Shown: positions 17,213-25,378 of the stretch, one piece after another
How positions within the stretch are numbered: the first letter of the stretch is position 1
Layout of the letters: each line of letters opens with the position of its first letter
DNA from: Betaproteobacteria bacterium
GTDB taxonomy: Bacteria > Pseudomonadota > Gammaproteobacteria > Burkholderiales > SG8-39
NCBI GenBank assembly: GCA_005883675.1
Contig: VBCM01000139.1
Location: 1 to 44,152 of the forward strand
Direction of reading: 5' to 3'
DNA length: 44,152 nucleotides
The notes under the pieces: generated by a model
Seen by the model: the letters and a program-made list of their open reading frames with translations, nothing else
The model's database searches: none
Told to the model about the DNA's origin: nothing
Made by a program: the position numbers and the translations under genes

Positions 17213-17410
17213 ATGACGGACCTCGTGTTCACGCCGGAGCTCTTGCAAGCGCTCGACGCGCTCGGGCTCGACGAGGTGGCTGCGCGCCTCGACGTACCGG
17301 CAAGGCTGATTGAGATCTGGACGAATGGCTACACCGTGATCCCCGAGCACAAGGTGGTGCTCCTCATCGACCTGCTGCTCGACGTGGCGCCCAGCGACCC
17401 CCTTTCTTAG
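17213..17410 (+). CDS. Small protein with a helix-turn-helix-like segment (tentative)
   Basis: The 65-residue frame starts MTDLVFTPELLQALDALG. It contains EVAARLDVPARLIEIWTNGY followed by TVIPEHKVVLLIDLL. The pattern ARLDVPxxxIxxWxxGxxxIPxxK resembles a Cro/XRE-type helix-turn-helix, as in very small repressors. It is a plausible gene because the composition looks protein-like and the start is an ATG shortly after the GGT-like gene. No ribosome site stands out. Not assigned to a family. Confidence 0.5.
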   Translation: MTDLVFTPELLQALDALGLDEVAARLDVPARLIEIWTNGYTVIPEHKVVLLIDLLLDVAPSDPLS

Positions 17411-17459
17411 GCACAGGGATTGCTCCGATCGGGCGTCTATAACCCGCTAGGAGCCCGTT

Positions 17460-18020
17460 ATGCGTTACACCCAGACGCTCGCAGCCATCGCGCTCGGCGC
17501 CGTGCTCGCCGTGCCGGCCGCGTATGCCCAGGTGCTGAAGAAGTCCGACCAGAAGATCGACAACGCCGACGCCGCGGCGATGAAGCAGCTCGCGCAGGCG
17601 AACCTGAACGAGATCGAGGGCGGCAAGGCGGCCGCCGCCAAGGCGCAAAGCGCGGACGTCAAGGAGTTCGCGCAGAAGATGGCGAGCGACCACCAGCAGA
17701 TGCTGAGCGAGCTCGAGACGCTGGCGAAGTCGAAAGGCGTGGCGCTGCCGCAGTCCGGCAGCCTCAAGGACAAGGCCGAGATGAAGATGATGGAGCGCGC
17801 CTCCGGCGCCGAGTTCGACAAGAAGTACATGGAGCAGATGGTCAAGGACCACCAGAAGGACGCCAAGGAGACGCAGGACATCGCCGCCAAGGCCAAGGAC
17901 CCCGAGTTCAAGGCCGCCGTGCAGAAGGCGCACGCCAAGATCGAGGAGCACCTGCAGCTCGCGCAGCGCGTCGCGCAAGCGCACGGCGCCGCGGCGGGCG
18001 GCACGAGCAGCACGAAGTAG
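17460..18020 (+). CDS. DUF4142 family periplasmic protein
   Basis: The 186-residue product starts with a signal peptide MRYTQTLAAIALGAVLAVPAAYA. The rest is a helical bundle with MKQLAQANLNEIEGGKAA, SADVKEFAQKMASDHQQM, DKKYMEQMVKDHQKDAKE and EHLQLAQRV. The D-H-Q pairs are typical of DUF4142 (ferritin-like, four-helix) proteins. Members are exported and of unknown function, sometimes stress-related. A ribosome site TAGGAG precedes the start. A TATAAC at 17438-17443 could be a -10 box, but no well-spaced -35 was seen. Confidence 0.88.
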   Translation: MRYTQTLAAIALGAVLAVPAAYAQVLKKSDQKIDNADAAAMKQLAQANLNEIEGGKAAAAKAQSADVKEFAQKMASDHQQMLSELETLAKSKGVALPQSGSLKDKAEMKMMERASGAEFDKKYMEQMVKDHQKDAKETQDIAAKAKDPEFKAAVQKAHAKIEEHLQLAQRVAQAHGAAAGGTSSTK

Positions 18021-18036
18021 GCGCTACCATGTCGCC

Positions 18037-18156
18037 GTGACGCGAGGCGACGTCGGGCGAATGGTGCAGGCCGCGAGCATCGAGCTGAAGGCGCACCGCG
18101 ACCACGAGGCGTTCTTCAAGACGCTCGCCGACGAGAAGCGGCGGACCGGCGCATGA
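18037..18156 (+). CDS. 39-codon ORF coupled to the downstream amidohydrolase (tentative)
   Basis: A GTG at 18037 opens a 39-residue frame that begins MTRGDVGRMVQAASIELKAH and ends in a charged helix with DEKRRTGA. Its TGA overlaps the ATG of the amidohydrolase at 18153 (ATGA). It might be a leader-type coupled ORF or the remnant of a longer gene. The product is not recognised, and chance cannot be excluded at this length. Confidence 0.35.
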   Translation: MTRGDVGRMVQAASIELKAHRDHEAFFKTLADEKRRTGA

Positions 18157-19172
18157 CCGGCCGCCGCGAGTTCCTCCTTTTCGTCGGCTGCGCGCTCATG
18201 CCGCAGGCGCATGCGCAGGTGCGCCGGCGCGAGGTGCGCGTCGCCGGCCGGCGCATCAAGACGATCGACGTGCACGCGCACTGCGTCATCCCCGAGGCGG
18301 AAGCGCTGATGAAGCACAAGAGCGCGGGCGTCTACGCCATCACGTGGGAGGAACGCCTGAAGCGCCTGGATGCGCAAGGCATCGACCTGCAGGCGCTCAG
18401 CATCAATCCGACCTGGTACGCCCTCGAGCGCGACTTGGCGACCAAGGTCATCGAGCTGCAGAACGAGCGGCTCGCCGAGCTCTGCGCGCAGCATCGCGAC
18501 CGCCTGGTGGCCTTTGCGAGCGTCGCGCTCCAGTACCCGGATCTCGCTGCGCAGCAGCTCGAGCAGGCGGTGAAGAAGCTCGGGCTGCGCGGCGCGGCGA
18601 TCGGTGGCTCGGTCGAGGGCGAGGAACTGTCGGAGGCGAAGTTCCATCCGTTCTGGGCGAAGGCCGAGGAGCTCGGCGTGCTCGTCTTCATGCACCCGCA
18701 GCGCACGCCGGATCTCGCAAACCGCCTGCGCGGCAACGGCGGCCTCGAGAACACCATCTGGAATCCGCTCGAGACGACGCTCGCGCTCTCGCATCTCATC
18801 TACGAAGGCACGCTCGATCGCTTCCCCGGTCTCAAGCTCTGCGCGGCGCACGGCGGCGGCTATCTCGCCTCGTACGCCGATCGCTCGGACCACATCTGCC
18901 TCACGTTCCCCGAGCGCTGCGCGGCGGTGCCGCTCAAGAAGAAGCCGACCGAGTACCTGCGCCAGCTCTACTACGACACGCTCGTCTTCTCGCCCGAGGC
19001 GCTGCGCCATCTCGCGGCGCAGGTCGGCACCTCGCAGCTCATGCTCGGCACCGACGACCCGTTCGGCTGGACGAGCACCGCGGTGGAGCACGTCTTCGAT
19101 ACGCCCGGGTTGAGCGATGCCGAGCGCGCCGCGATGCTCGGCGACACGGCGGCGAAGCTGCTGCGGCTCTGA
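18153..19172 (+). CDS. Tat-exported amidohydrolase-2 family protein
   Basis: The 339-residue product opens with MTGRREFLLFVGCALMPQAHA, a twin-arginine motif (RREFL) plus hydrophobic core, which is unusual for this mostly cytoplasmic family. Metal motifs are IDVHAHC (HxH), VFMHPQRT, CAAHGGGYL and LGTDDPFGW. The layout matches ACMSD-like decarboxylases/hydrolases. GTDDPF is found where GTDYPF is commoner, but the catalytic Asp is retained. It faces the histidine kinase tail-to-tail with 3 bp between the stops. Confidence 0.87.
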   Translation: MTGRREFLLFVGCALMPQAHAQVRRREVRVAGRRIKTIDVHAHCVIPEAEALMKHKSAGVYAITWEERLKRLDAQGIDLQALSINPTWYALERDLATKVIELQNERLAELCAQHRDRLVAFASVALQYPDLAAQQLEQAVKKLGLRGAAIGGSVEGEELSEAKFHPFWAKAEELGVLVFMHPQRTPDLANRLRGNGGLENTIWNPLETTLALSHLIYEGTLDRFPGLKLCAAHGGGYLASYADRSDHICLTFPERCAAVPLKKKPTEYLRQLYYDTLVFSPEALRHLAAQVGTSQLMLGTDDPFGWTSTAVEHVFDTPGLSDAERAAMLGDTAAKLLRL

Positions 19173-19175
19173 ACT

Positions 19176-21344
19176 TTAGGCCGCGGCCCGGGGTAGCGCG
19201 GGGCCGATCGCGTCCTCGACGACGTCGAGGATACGCTCGCGGGAGTCGTTCTTGACGAGCCAGTCGACGATGCGCTGCCGCTTGGACTCGGGGACGGGCA
19301 CGCGATCGGTGCCGAGGCTCGCGAGCAGCACGACGCGCGTATCGCGAAGCTGCGCCTGCAGCTCGTCCAGGAGCGCGAGCGCGTCGCCGGCGTCGGGAAG
19401 TCGCGTGTTGAGGAGCCAGCAGCCGTAGTGCCAGCGCTCGAGGAGCACCTTGGAGTCCTGCGCGTTCGGCACGTGATCGACCCGGTAGCCGGCTTTCTCG
19501 AGCACCATCGCCAGGTACTCGGCGGCGACCGTGTCCTGCTCGGTGATGAGCACGCGCACCGGTCCCGCCGCGTCGCGCTCGGCAGCGGCGAGCACCGGGA
19601 GCTCGAAGAAGAACGTGGTGCCGCCGCCCTGGCGCTCCTCGAAGCCGATCACGCCCTGCATCATCTCGACCAGGCGCTTGGAGATCGCGAGCCCGAGACC
19701 CGAGCCGCCCTTGATGCGCGAGTCGGCCGAGTGCGCCTGCGCGAAGCGCCCGAAGATGCGGCTCCGGAACGCTTCCGGGATGCCGGGTCCGCGGTCGCCG
19801 ACGCCGACGCGCACGTTCCCCTCGCGCCGCGACGCCATCACGTCGACCGAACCATTCGGCGGCGAGAACTTGGCGGCATTCGAGAGCAGGTTCGTCACCA
19901 CCTGCATCAAGCGCTTGCGGTCGGCGCGCACCATGACCCGGGGTGGCTCGCCCTCGAGCCGCAGCTTCACCGAGAAGCGGTCGGCGAAGCCCTGGTTTAG
20001 CGTGAGCGCCTCGCGCAGCAGCTCATCGAGCTGCACCGGCTCGGGCGTGAGCGACATGCGGCCCGACTCGATCTTCTCGATGTCGAGCACTTCGTTGATG
20101 AGGTCGAGCAGCCGCTTGCTGTTCTTCTCCGCGATCTCCACCAGCTCATCCTGATCCTTGGGAACATCGCCCATCACGCCGGAGCGCAGAAGCTGCAGCG
20201 ACCCCAGGATCGAAGTGAGCGGCGTGCGCAGCTCGTGGCTAAGGGTGGAAGTGAATTCGCTGCGCACGCGCTCCGAGGCGCGCTGCTGCGTCATGTCACG
20301 TCCGTGCAGGACGATGGTGGAGACCTTGCCGTCCTCGTCGAGAAGCGGCGTGAGCGTCCATTCGCACGCGAGCGCGAGGCCATCGCGCCGCAGGACTTCG
20401 TCGACCACGAGCGTCTCGGGCTTGCCGGCGGCGATGAAGTCCCGCCACCACTGCTCGGTGCGCGCGACGTCGTCGCCGCCGAGAAGCATCGTCACGACAT
20501 TGCGGCCGAGCATCTCGGAGGCCGCCCAGCCGAAGAGGTTCTCCGCCGCGGGATTCATCTCGAGGATGGTGCCGCGCGCATCGGTCTCGAGCACCGCGAT
20601 CGGCGCGCGCTCGGAAAAGAGCGCGAGCTTGCGGCCGTATGCCTGCACCTCGCGGTGCGCTTCCAGCAGGCTGTCGAGCTGCTCGGCGAGCTGGGTCTGC
20701 ACCTCGGCGTTGTCGTCGGCCAGCCGCCGGTAGGCGCTGCGCACGCCGTAGGCGCTCGCGAACACGCTGGCGAGCTCGTGCGCGGCGGCCACTGCGGCGA
20801 GATAGAAGAGCGGCACCACCGCGCCGAACACGCGGAAGAACGCCGTGCCGTGGGCGAAGAGCACCACGTTGAAGGGCAGGATGACCGCCGCGGCATAGAG
20901 CGCGTAGAGCCACCACACCGTGGAGAAGAGCGGCAGGCCCCCGGCGGTGACGAGCGCGACGACGAACGCAATCAGCACCTGCTCGTCCTGCGCGCCGGGA
21001 AAGAACACCGCGGCAGCGAAGCCCCAGCTCGCGCCGAGCATCGCGGCGGCGAACGCCGCACGGCGGATCCAGAGCTGCGGCTCGGCGCTCTCGCGCGAGC
21101 GGCGATAGGCGAGCGCGAGCGCGGCGAAGTAGCCGGCGCAGCCGATCGCGAGCGCGAGCCAAAGCAGCACGAGCTCCGCCGGCCGCACTCGCAGGAGATA
21201 CGCGGACAGAAGCAGGCTGAACGCGAGCGCCGCGCCGGTGCCCGGCAGCGCGCGGCGATAGATGAAGTCGCAGCGCTCGCGTTCAACGTCGGGCACTGGC
21301 GCCTGCGCACCGGCCGCGAACGATTTCTCACTCGGATCGAGCAT
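19176..21344 (-). CDS. Hybrid sensor histidine kinase with PAS domain and degenerate receiver
   Basis: I chose ATG 21344 (MLDPSEKSFAAG), since the longer frame upstream would run through the promoter gap and the divergent gene. The 722-residue protein has about six membrane helices between residues 38 and 200, a coiled linker (205-240) and a PAS domain (about 243-355, with APIAVLETDARGTILEMNPA). The HisKA H-box is SHELRTPL, with His370. HATPase motifs are NLLSNAAKF, GDRGPGIPE and GGSGLGLAI. The C-terminal domain (596-722) has the receiver pattern, but the phosphoacceptor position reads LLNTRLPD, with Asn646 instead of Asp, and the acidic pocket is ITEQD. It is divergent from the HD-GYP gene with a 41-bp gap. 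Confidence 0.92.
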   Translation of the reverse strand: MLDPSEKSFAAGAQAPVPDVERERCDFIYRRALPGTGAALAFSLLLSAYLLRVRPAELVLLWLALAIGCAGYFAALALAYRRSRESAEPQLWIRRAAFAAAMLGASWGFAAAVFFPGAQDEQVLIAFVVALVTAGGLPLFSTVWWLYALYAAAVILPFNVVLFAHGTAFFRVFGAVVPLFYLAAVAAAHELASVFASAYGVRSAYRRLADDNAEVQTQLAEQLDSLLEAHREVQAYGRKLALFSERAPIAVLETDARGTILEMNPAAENLFGWAASEMLGRNVVTMLLGGDDVARTEQWWRDFIAAGKPETLVVDEVLRRDGLALACEWTLTPLLDEDGKVSTIVLHGRDMTQQRASERVRSEFTSTLSHELRTPLTSILGSLQLLRSGVMGDVPKDQDELVEIAEKNSKRLLDLINEVLDIEKIESGRMSLTPEPVQLDELLREALTLNQGFADRFSVKLRLEGEPPRVMVRADRKRLMQVVTNLLSNAAKFSPPNGSVDVMASRREGNVRVGVGDRGPGIPEAFRSRIFGRFAQAHSADSRIKGGSGLGLAISKRLVEMMQGVIGFEERQGGGTTFFFELPVLAAAERDAAGPVRVLITEQDTVAAEYLAMVLEKAGYRVDHVPNAQDSKVLLERWHYGCWLLNTRLPDAGDALALLDELQAQLRDTRVVLLASLGTDRVPVPESKRQRIVDWLVKNDSRERILDVVEDAIGPALPRAAA

Positions 21345-21385
21345 TGAGGTTAGTGTAACCTCTGCGAACAGGGGGCATTGCAAGG

Positions 21386-22597
21386 GTGAGAAAGACCGTT
21401 CCCGTCGGCGAGCTGAAATTCGGCATGTACGTCGCCGAGCTCGACCGGCCATGGACCGACACACCGTTCAAGTTCCAGGGCTTCGTGCTCGAGAACCAGG
21501 AGCAGATCGACATCCTGCAGCAGCACTGCAAGCTGGTGTTCGTCGATCCGGACCGCAGCGAATTGCTGGCGAAGCTGCCCGACAGCACGCTGGCGAGGAG
21601 CGCGGTCGACCTGTCGCGCACCAAGGTCGCGAAATACGCCGAGCAGGCGCCGCTCGAGAAGGAATTCGCCACGGCGGTGCAGCAGCACGACGCGACCGCG
21701 GCGGCGTTCGCCGAGGCGGTGCTCGCGCCCCTCAAGGCGGGCGAGACGCTGGATGCCCAGCGCGTAAGCGAGGCCGTCAACGGCCTCACCGAGAGCGTGC
21801 TGCGCAACCCCGACGCGATGCTGCTCTTCACCCAGCTCAAGGCAAAGGGCGATTACACCCAGTCGCATGCGCTCGATTGCTCGGTGTACTTGACGGTGTT
21901 CGGCCGCTTCCTCGAGATGTCGCCGGAGGACATCGCGCTCCTTGGCCATCTGGGACTCCTGCAGGACGTCGGCAAGGTGCGCGTGCCGACCGCGCTGATC
22001 GAGAAGCGCGAGCGCCTCACGGAAGACGAGCTCGTGGAGCTGCGCAAGCACGTCGAGTACTCGGCCGACATCCTGCGCGCGACGCCGCAGCTCCCGAGCG
22101 CGCTGCCGGAGCTCGCGCTCCTGCATCACGAACGCCACGACGCCAGCGGCTACCCGAGAAAGCTCAAGGGCAAGGAAATCGGCCTGATGGGCTCGATCGC
22201 CGGCATCGTCGATACCTTCGCCGCGCTCACCGCGCGCCGGTCCTACGCCGAGGCGCTCGCCCCCTCCACGGCGCTCAGCATCCTCTATAAGCACCGCGGC
22301 ACGCTGCTCGATGGCTACCTCGTCGAGCAGTTCATCCGCTGCATCGGCATCTTCCCGCTGGGAAGCGTGGTGGAGCTCAGCAACGGCGAGACCGGCATCG
22401 TCGTCGGCCAGAACCTGGCGAAGCGCCTGCAGCCGCGCATCATGGTGGTTCGCGATGCGGCCGGCAATCCGCTCAAGCCGCAGAGGCTCATCGACCTCTC
22501 GCGCGAGCCCAAGACTGCAAGCGGCGAGCCCTACCGCATCCGCAAGACCCTCGAATACGGCCGCGTGCCGGTACAGGCGGAAGCCCTCTTCTCCTAA
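21386..22597 (+). CDS. HD-GYP/DUF3391 domain protein with a substituted HD pair
   Basis: The product of about 403 residues starts at GTG 21386 with MRKTVPVGELKFGMYVAELD, the DUF3391 N-terminal module often fused to HD-GYP phosphodiesterases. The HD-GYP part has SHALDCSVYLTVF, GLLQDVGKVRVP, LLHHERHDASGYPRKLKG and SIAGIVDTFAALT. The metal-binding His-Asp pair expected in LLHDIGK reads Gln193-Asp194 here, while HHE (247-249) and GYP (255-257) are intact. It may still bind cyclic di-GMP or act as a scaffold, but phosphodiesterase activity is uncertain. It shares a short promoter region with the divergent histidine kinase. Confidence 0.88.
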   Translation: MRKTVPVGELKFGMYVAELDRPWTDTPFKFQGFVLENQEQIDILQQHCKLVFVDPDRSELLAKLPDSTLARSAVDLSRTKVAKYAEQAPLEKEFATAVQQHDATAAAFAEAVLAPLKAGETLDAQRVSEAVNGLTESVLRNPDAMLLFTQLKAKGDYTQSHALDCSVYLTVFGRFLEMSPEDIALLGHLGLLQDVGKVRVPTALIEKRERLTEDELVELRKHVEYSADILRATPQLPSALPELALLHHERHDASGYPRKLKGKEIGLMGSIAGIVDTFAALTARRSYAEALAPSTALSILYKHRGTLLDGYLVEQFIRCIGIFPLGSVVELSNGETGIVVGQNLAKRLQPRIMVVRDAAGNPLKPQRLIDLSREPKTASGEPYRIRKTLEYGRVPVQAEALFS

Positions 22598-22628
22598 GTA
22601 GCGCAGACGTCGCCCCGCGAAACGGGAA

Positions 22629-22645
22629 CGACGATTCGTCGCCTT
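22629..22645 (+). terminator. Weak hairpin terminator candidate after the HD-GYP gene
   Basis: CGACG-ATT-CGTCG is a perfect short stem that is followed by CCTTTT. It lies 31 bp after the stop codon and ahead of the TPP enzyme gene. The T run is short, so efficiency is doubtful. Confidence 0.35.
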
Positions 22646-22685
22646 TTCAGGGCTAAGATTGCCGCTGCAAAGCGAGGAGATCCGC

Positions 22686-24623
22686 ATGACCGACCGCCGC
22701 CAGTTCCTGACTACCATCGTCGCCGCCGGCGCAGCCGCCGCCGCGACGCCGGCGCGTGCCGCCGACGAAGCGACGCCGCCGAAGCCCTCGGCGCTGCCGC
22801 CGAACGAGTACGTCGCCGCCGCGGAGACGCGCATCCCGAGCGAGATCCCGCCGAACCGGATCGGCGGCGCGCCGGGCTCCGACTTCATGGTGGACGTCAT
22901 CAAGACGCTCAACATCAAGTACTGCCCGGCGAACTGCGCCTCCAGCTACCGCGGCATCCACGAGTCGCTCGTCAATTACGGCGGCAACAAGATGCCGGAG
23001 TTCCTCACCTGCATGCACGAGGAATCGGCCGCCGCGATGGCGCACGGCTACTTCAAGGTCGCGGGCAAGCCGCTGATGACGCTCTGCCACGGCACGGTCG
23101 GCCTGCAGCACGCCTCGATGTCGATCTACAACGCATGGTGCGACCGCGTGCCGATGATCGTGATTGGCGGCAACGACCTCGACGCGGCGCACCGGCCGCC
23201 GGGCGTGCCGACCTTCCACTCGGCGCAGGACATCAACGCGCTGGTGCGCGATTTCACCAAATGGGACGACACGCCGGTGTCGCTGCAGCACTTCGCGCAG
23301 TCGATGGTGCGGGCCTACAAGATCGCGATGACGCCGCCCTACGGCCCGGTGATGATTTCGCTCGACGCGGGCCTGCAGCAGGAGCCGATCCGCACGCACG
23401 GCAAGGAGAAGCTCTACATCCCGCGCTACACGCCAAGCTCGCCGCCCGCCGGCGACACGGGCGCGGTGAAGGAAGCCGCACGGCTTCTCGCCGCCGCCGA
23501 CAATCCGGTGATCGTCGCCGACCGCATGGCGCGCTCGCAGGATGGGCTGAAGCTCCTCGTGCAGCTTGCGGAGACGTTGAACGCGCGCGTCGTCGACATC
23601 GGCAGCCGCACGAACTTCCCGAAGACGCATTACTTGAGCACGTCGCCCGCGGCGATTTCGGGCGCAGACGTCATCCTCGGCCTCGAGCTCGCCGACTTCT
23701 GGGGCGTGGTGAATTCGTGGACCGACAACGGCGAGAACGGCGTCGGCGAGAACCAGGCGCGCATCAAGCCAACGACGAAGCTCGTCAGCATCAACTCCTC
23801 CGACCTCATCACCAAGGCGAACTACCAGGACTTCCAGCGCTTCCAGTCGATCGACGTGCAAATGCCAGCCGACGCCGAGGCGACGCTGCCGGCGCTCATC
23901 GAGGCGGTGAAGTCCGCCGTCCCGGCCGCCAAACGCGGCGCCATTGCGCAGCGTGGCGAAGCGGCGAAGAAGGCGCACGCCGAGAACGAAGCGCGCAGCA
24001 AGCAGGCGGCGGCGCTCGCGTGGGACGCGAGCCCGATCAGCACCGCGCGCCTCTCGATCGAGACCTACAACGCGGTGAAAGACACCGACTGGTCGATCGT
24101 TTCGCAGTCGGGCAACGTCAGCAATTGGCTGAACCGCCTCTGGCCGATCGAGAAGCACTACCAGTGGCTCGGCCGCTCGGGCGGCTACGGCGTCGGCTAC
24201 GGCGCGCCTGCCTCGGTCGGCGCGGCGCTCGCCAACCGCGACCTCGGCCGCTTCTCCGTCAATATTCAGGCCGACGGCGACCTCATGTACGCGCCGGGCG
24301 TTCTGTGGACCGCCGCGCATCACAAGATCCCGCAGCTCGCGGTGATGCACAACAACCGCGGCTACCACCAGGAAGTGATGCATGTCCAGCGCATGGCGAA
24401 CTTCCGCAACCGTAAGTCGAACAACGGCCCGGATGCCGGTCCCGTCGGCACGCGCATCGAGAATCCCGACCTGGACTACCGCAAGCTCGCCGAGTCGATG
24501 GGCTGGTGGGCCAAGGGTCCGATCAAGAATCCGGCCGAGCTCGGACCGGCGCTGCGCGAAGCCGTGAAGGTCGTGCTTGCGGGCCAGCCCGCGCTGCTCG
24601 ACGTCTGGACGCAACCTCGCTGA
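22686..24623 (+). CDS. Tat-exported thiamine diphosphate-dependent enzyme (acetolactate synthase/oxoacid decarboxylase superfamily)
   Basis: The ATG at 22686 follows a GCGAGGAG ribosome site. The 645-residue product begins MTDRRQFLTTIVAAGAAAAA, a clear twin-arginine leader with the expected Ala-rich core and TPARA cleavage region. The three TPP-enzyme domains follow. The pyrimidine-binding part has FLTCMHEESAAAMAHGYF (probable activating Glu112) and LCHGTVGLQHASM. The central domain has NPVIVADRM. The diphosphate domain has QADGDLMYAPGVLW followed by VMHNN, matching GDG-x(25-30)-NN with the first Gly replaced by Ala. Export is unusual for this superfamily. A c-type cytochrome gene begins 11 bp downstream. 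A periplasmic oxidative decarboxylation feeding electrons to cytochrome c is my inference; the substrate is unknown. Confidence 0.88.
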   Translation: MTDRRQFLTTIVAAGAAAAATPARAADEATPPKPSALPPNEYVAAAETRIPSEIPPNRIGGAPGSDFMVDVIKTLNIKYCPANCASSYRGIHESLVNYGGNKMPEFLTCMHEESAAAMAHGYFKVAGKPLMTLCHGTVGLQHASMSIYNAWCDRVPMIVIGGNDLDAAHRPPGVPTFHSAQDINALVRDFTKWDDTPVSLQHFAQSMVRAYKIAMTPPYGPVMISLDAGLQQEPIRTHGKEKLYIPRYTPSSPPAGDTGAVKEAARLLAAADNPVIVADRMARSQDGLKLLVQLAETLNARVVDIGSRTNFPKTHYLSTSPAAISGADVILGLELADFWGVVNSWTDNGENGVGENQARIKPTTKLVSINSSDLITKANYQDFQRFQSIDVQMPADAEATLPALIEAVKSAVPAAKRGAIAQRGEAAKKAHAENEARSKQAAALAWDASPISTARLSIETYNAVKDTDWSIVSQSGNVSNWLNRLWPIEKHYQWLGRSGGYGVGYGAPASVGAALANRDLGRFSVNIQADGDLMYAPGVLWTAAHHKIPQLAVMHNNRGYHQEVMHVQRMANFRNRKSNNGPDAGPVGTRIENPDLDYRKLAESMGWWAKGPIKNPAELGPALREAVKVVLAGQPALLDVWTQPR

Positions 24624-24634
24624 GGAGAACGCGC

Positions 24635-24970
24635 ATGCCACTCAAAGCTTGCGCCGCGGCACTGCTCCTCTGCGCCCTGCCCTTCAGTGCTCTAGCCGCC
24701 GATCCGCAGAAAGGAAAGATCGCCTTCGAGAAGAACGGCTGTTGGCAGTGCCACGGCTACGTCGGCCAGGGCGGCGCCGCCGGCAAGCCGCTGGCGCCCA
24801 AGCCCATGCCGCTCGAAGCGTTCAATGTCTTCGTGCGCAACTCCAACGGCCCGATGCCGCCGTATCCGAAGGAAATCCTCTCGGACGCCGACCTCGCCGA
24901 CATTCACGCGTATCTCACGTCGATCCCGGCGCCGAAGGACTATAAGAGCATCCCGCTCTTGAACCAGTAA
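24635..24970 (+). CDS. Small periplasmic c-type cytochrome
   Basis: The 111-residue product has a signal peptide MPLKACAAALLLCALPFSALA and one haem-binding site CWQCH in KNGCWQCHGYVGQGG. A Met-rich region (PKPMPLEAF, NGPMPPYPKE) could supply the distal ligand, and the C-terminal helix is DADLADIHAYLTSIP. It looks like a class I cytochrome electron acceptor. It begins 11 bp after the TPP enzyme with its own ribosome site (TGAGGAG), so the two are almost certainly expressed together. This supports an electron-transfer partnership. Confidence 0.9.
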   Translation: MPLKACAAALLLCALPFSALAADPQKGKIAFEKNGCWQCHGYVGQGGAAGKPLAPKPMPLEAFNVFVRNSNGPMPPYPKEILSDADLADIHAYLTSIPAPKDYKSIPLLNQ

Positions 24971-25136
24971 CCCGCGCACGCACACATCAGTTCTGGCGGA
25001 GACACCGTCCGCCTGAGCTCGAACGAAATCGGCGCATCGCACCCGAGTTCGGTGCTGGCGGCGGGAATCGAACGCGCGTGCTGTGCGAGGCCTGCGCGTG
25101 AGGCGCGCTAAATGCGCCGCTCCCCTTCCCAGCCCG

Positions 25137-25164
25137 AAAAAAAGGGCCCGGTGAACCGAGGCCC
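25137..25164 (-). terminator. Strong Rho-independent terminator, minus strand
   Basis: On the minus strand a stem GGGCC-T-CGG-TTCA-CCG-GGCCC is followed directly by seven T residues. It is the best intrinsic terminator in the window. The only minus-strand gene upstream is the coiled-coil gene, which ends 215 bp before it, leaving either a long 3' UTR or an unrecognised small transcript. Confidence 0.75.
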
Positions 25165-25295
25165 GGATTGCCCGCGCGGGAGCTGGAGGGAGTTCCGGTG
25201 CGGGCGCGCTACGGCCGCTGAAAAGGCGGTGAGCGCCGGTTCGCCGTCGCGGCCAGTAATGAGGTTTACACCTACTTCGCGGCGCCGCGCGTCCC

Positions 25296-25323
25296 CTAAA
25301 AGACCTCCTCCGCATCAGCGGAG
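25296..25323 (-). terminator. Hairpin downstream of the coiled-coil gene
   Basis: On the minus strand CTCCGC-TGAT-GCGGAG forms a perfect six-pair stem followed by GAGGTCTTTTAG. The T run is short and offset from the stem, so this may be a weak terminator or a processing hairpin. It lies about 55 bp after the coiled-coil gene stop. Confidence 0.4.
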
Positions 25324-25378
25324 CGGAGGTGGTCCGTCACTGGCGGTGGTCTCAACGGAGCCTTTATCCTCGTCGGAA

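Larger units (their letters stand above)
24971..25378. other. Gap without a convincing gene
   Basis: No open frame here has family features. The segment holds two minus-strand hairpins, listed separately. At 25051-25078 there is a sequence that on the minus strand reads GTTCGATTCCCGCCGCCAGC, resembling the T-arm and 3' end of a tRNA but without a matching 5' half. Base composition is less GC-rich than in the flanking operons toward the right end. Confidence 0.6.

Noticed and set aside
17412-17443. A sigma70 promoter before the DUF4142 gene (TTGCTC and TATAAC).
   Set aside because: The spacing of 12 bases is too short, and no other -35 at 16-18 bases was convincing.
25051-25130. A possible tRNA or tmRNA gene on the minus strand.
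   Set aside because: Only a T-arm-like segment is present. The T stem has a mismatch, no complementary 5' acceptor half was found, and the nearby sequence gives no anticodon arm or tmRNA tag frame.
24692-25315. A long minus-strand open frame across the cytochrome c gene and the following gap.
   Set aside because: Arg-rich shadow of a real cytochrome gene on the other strand, with no family features.
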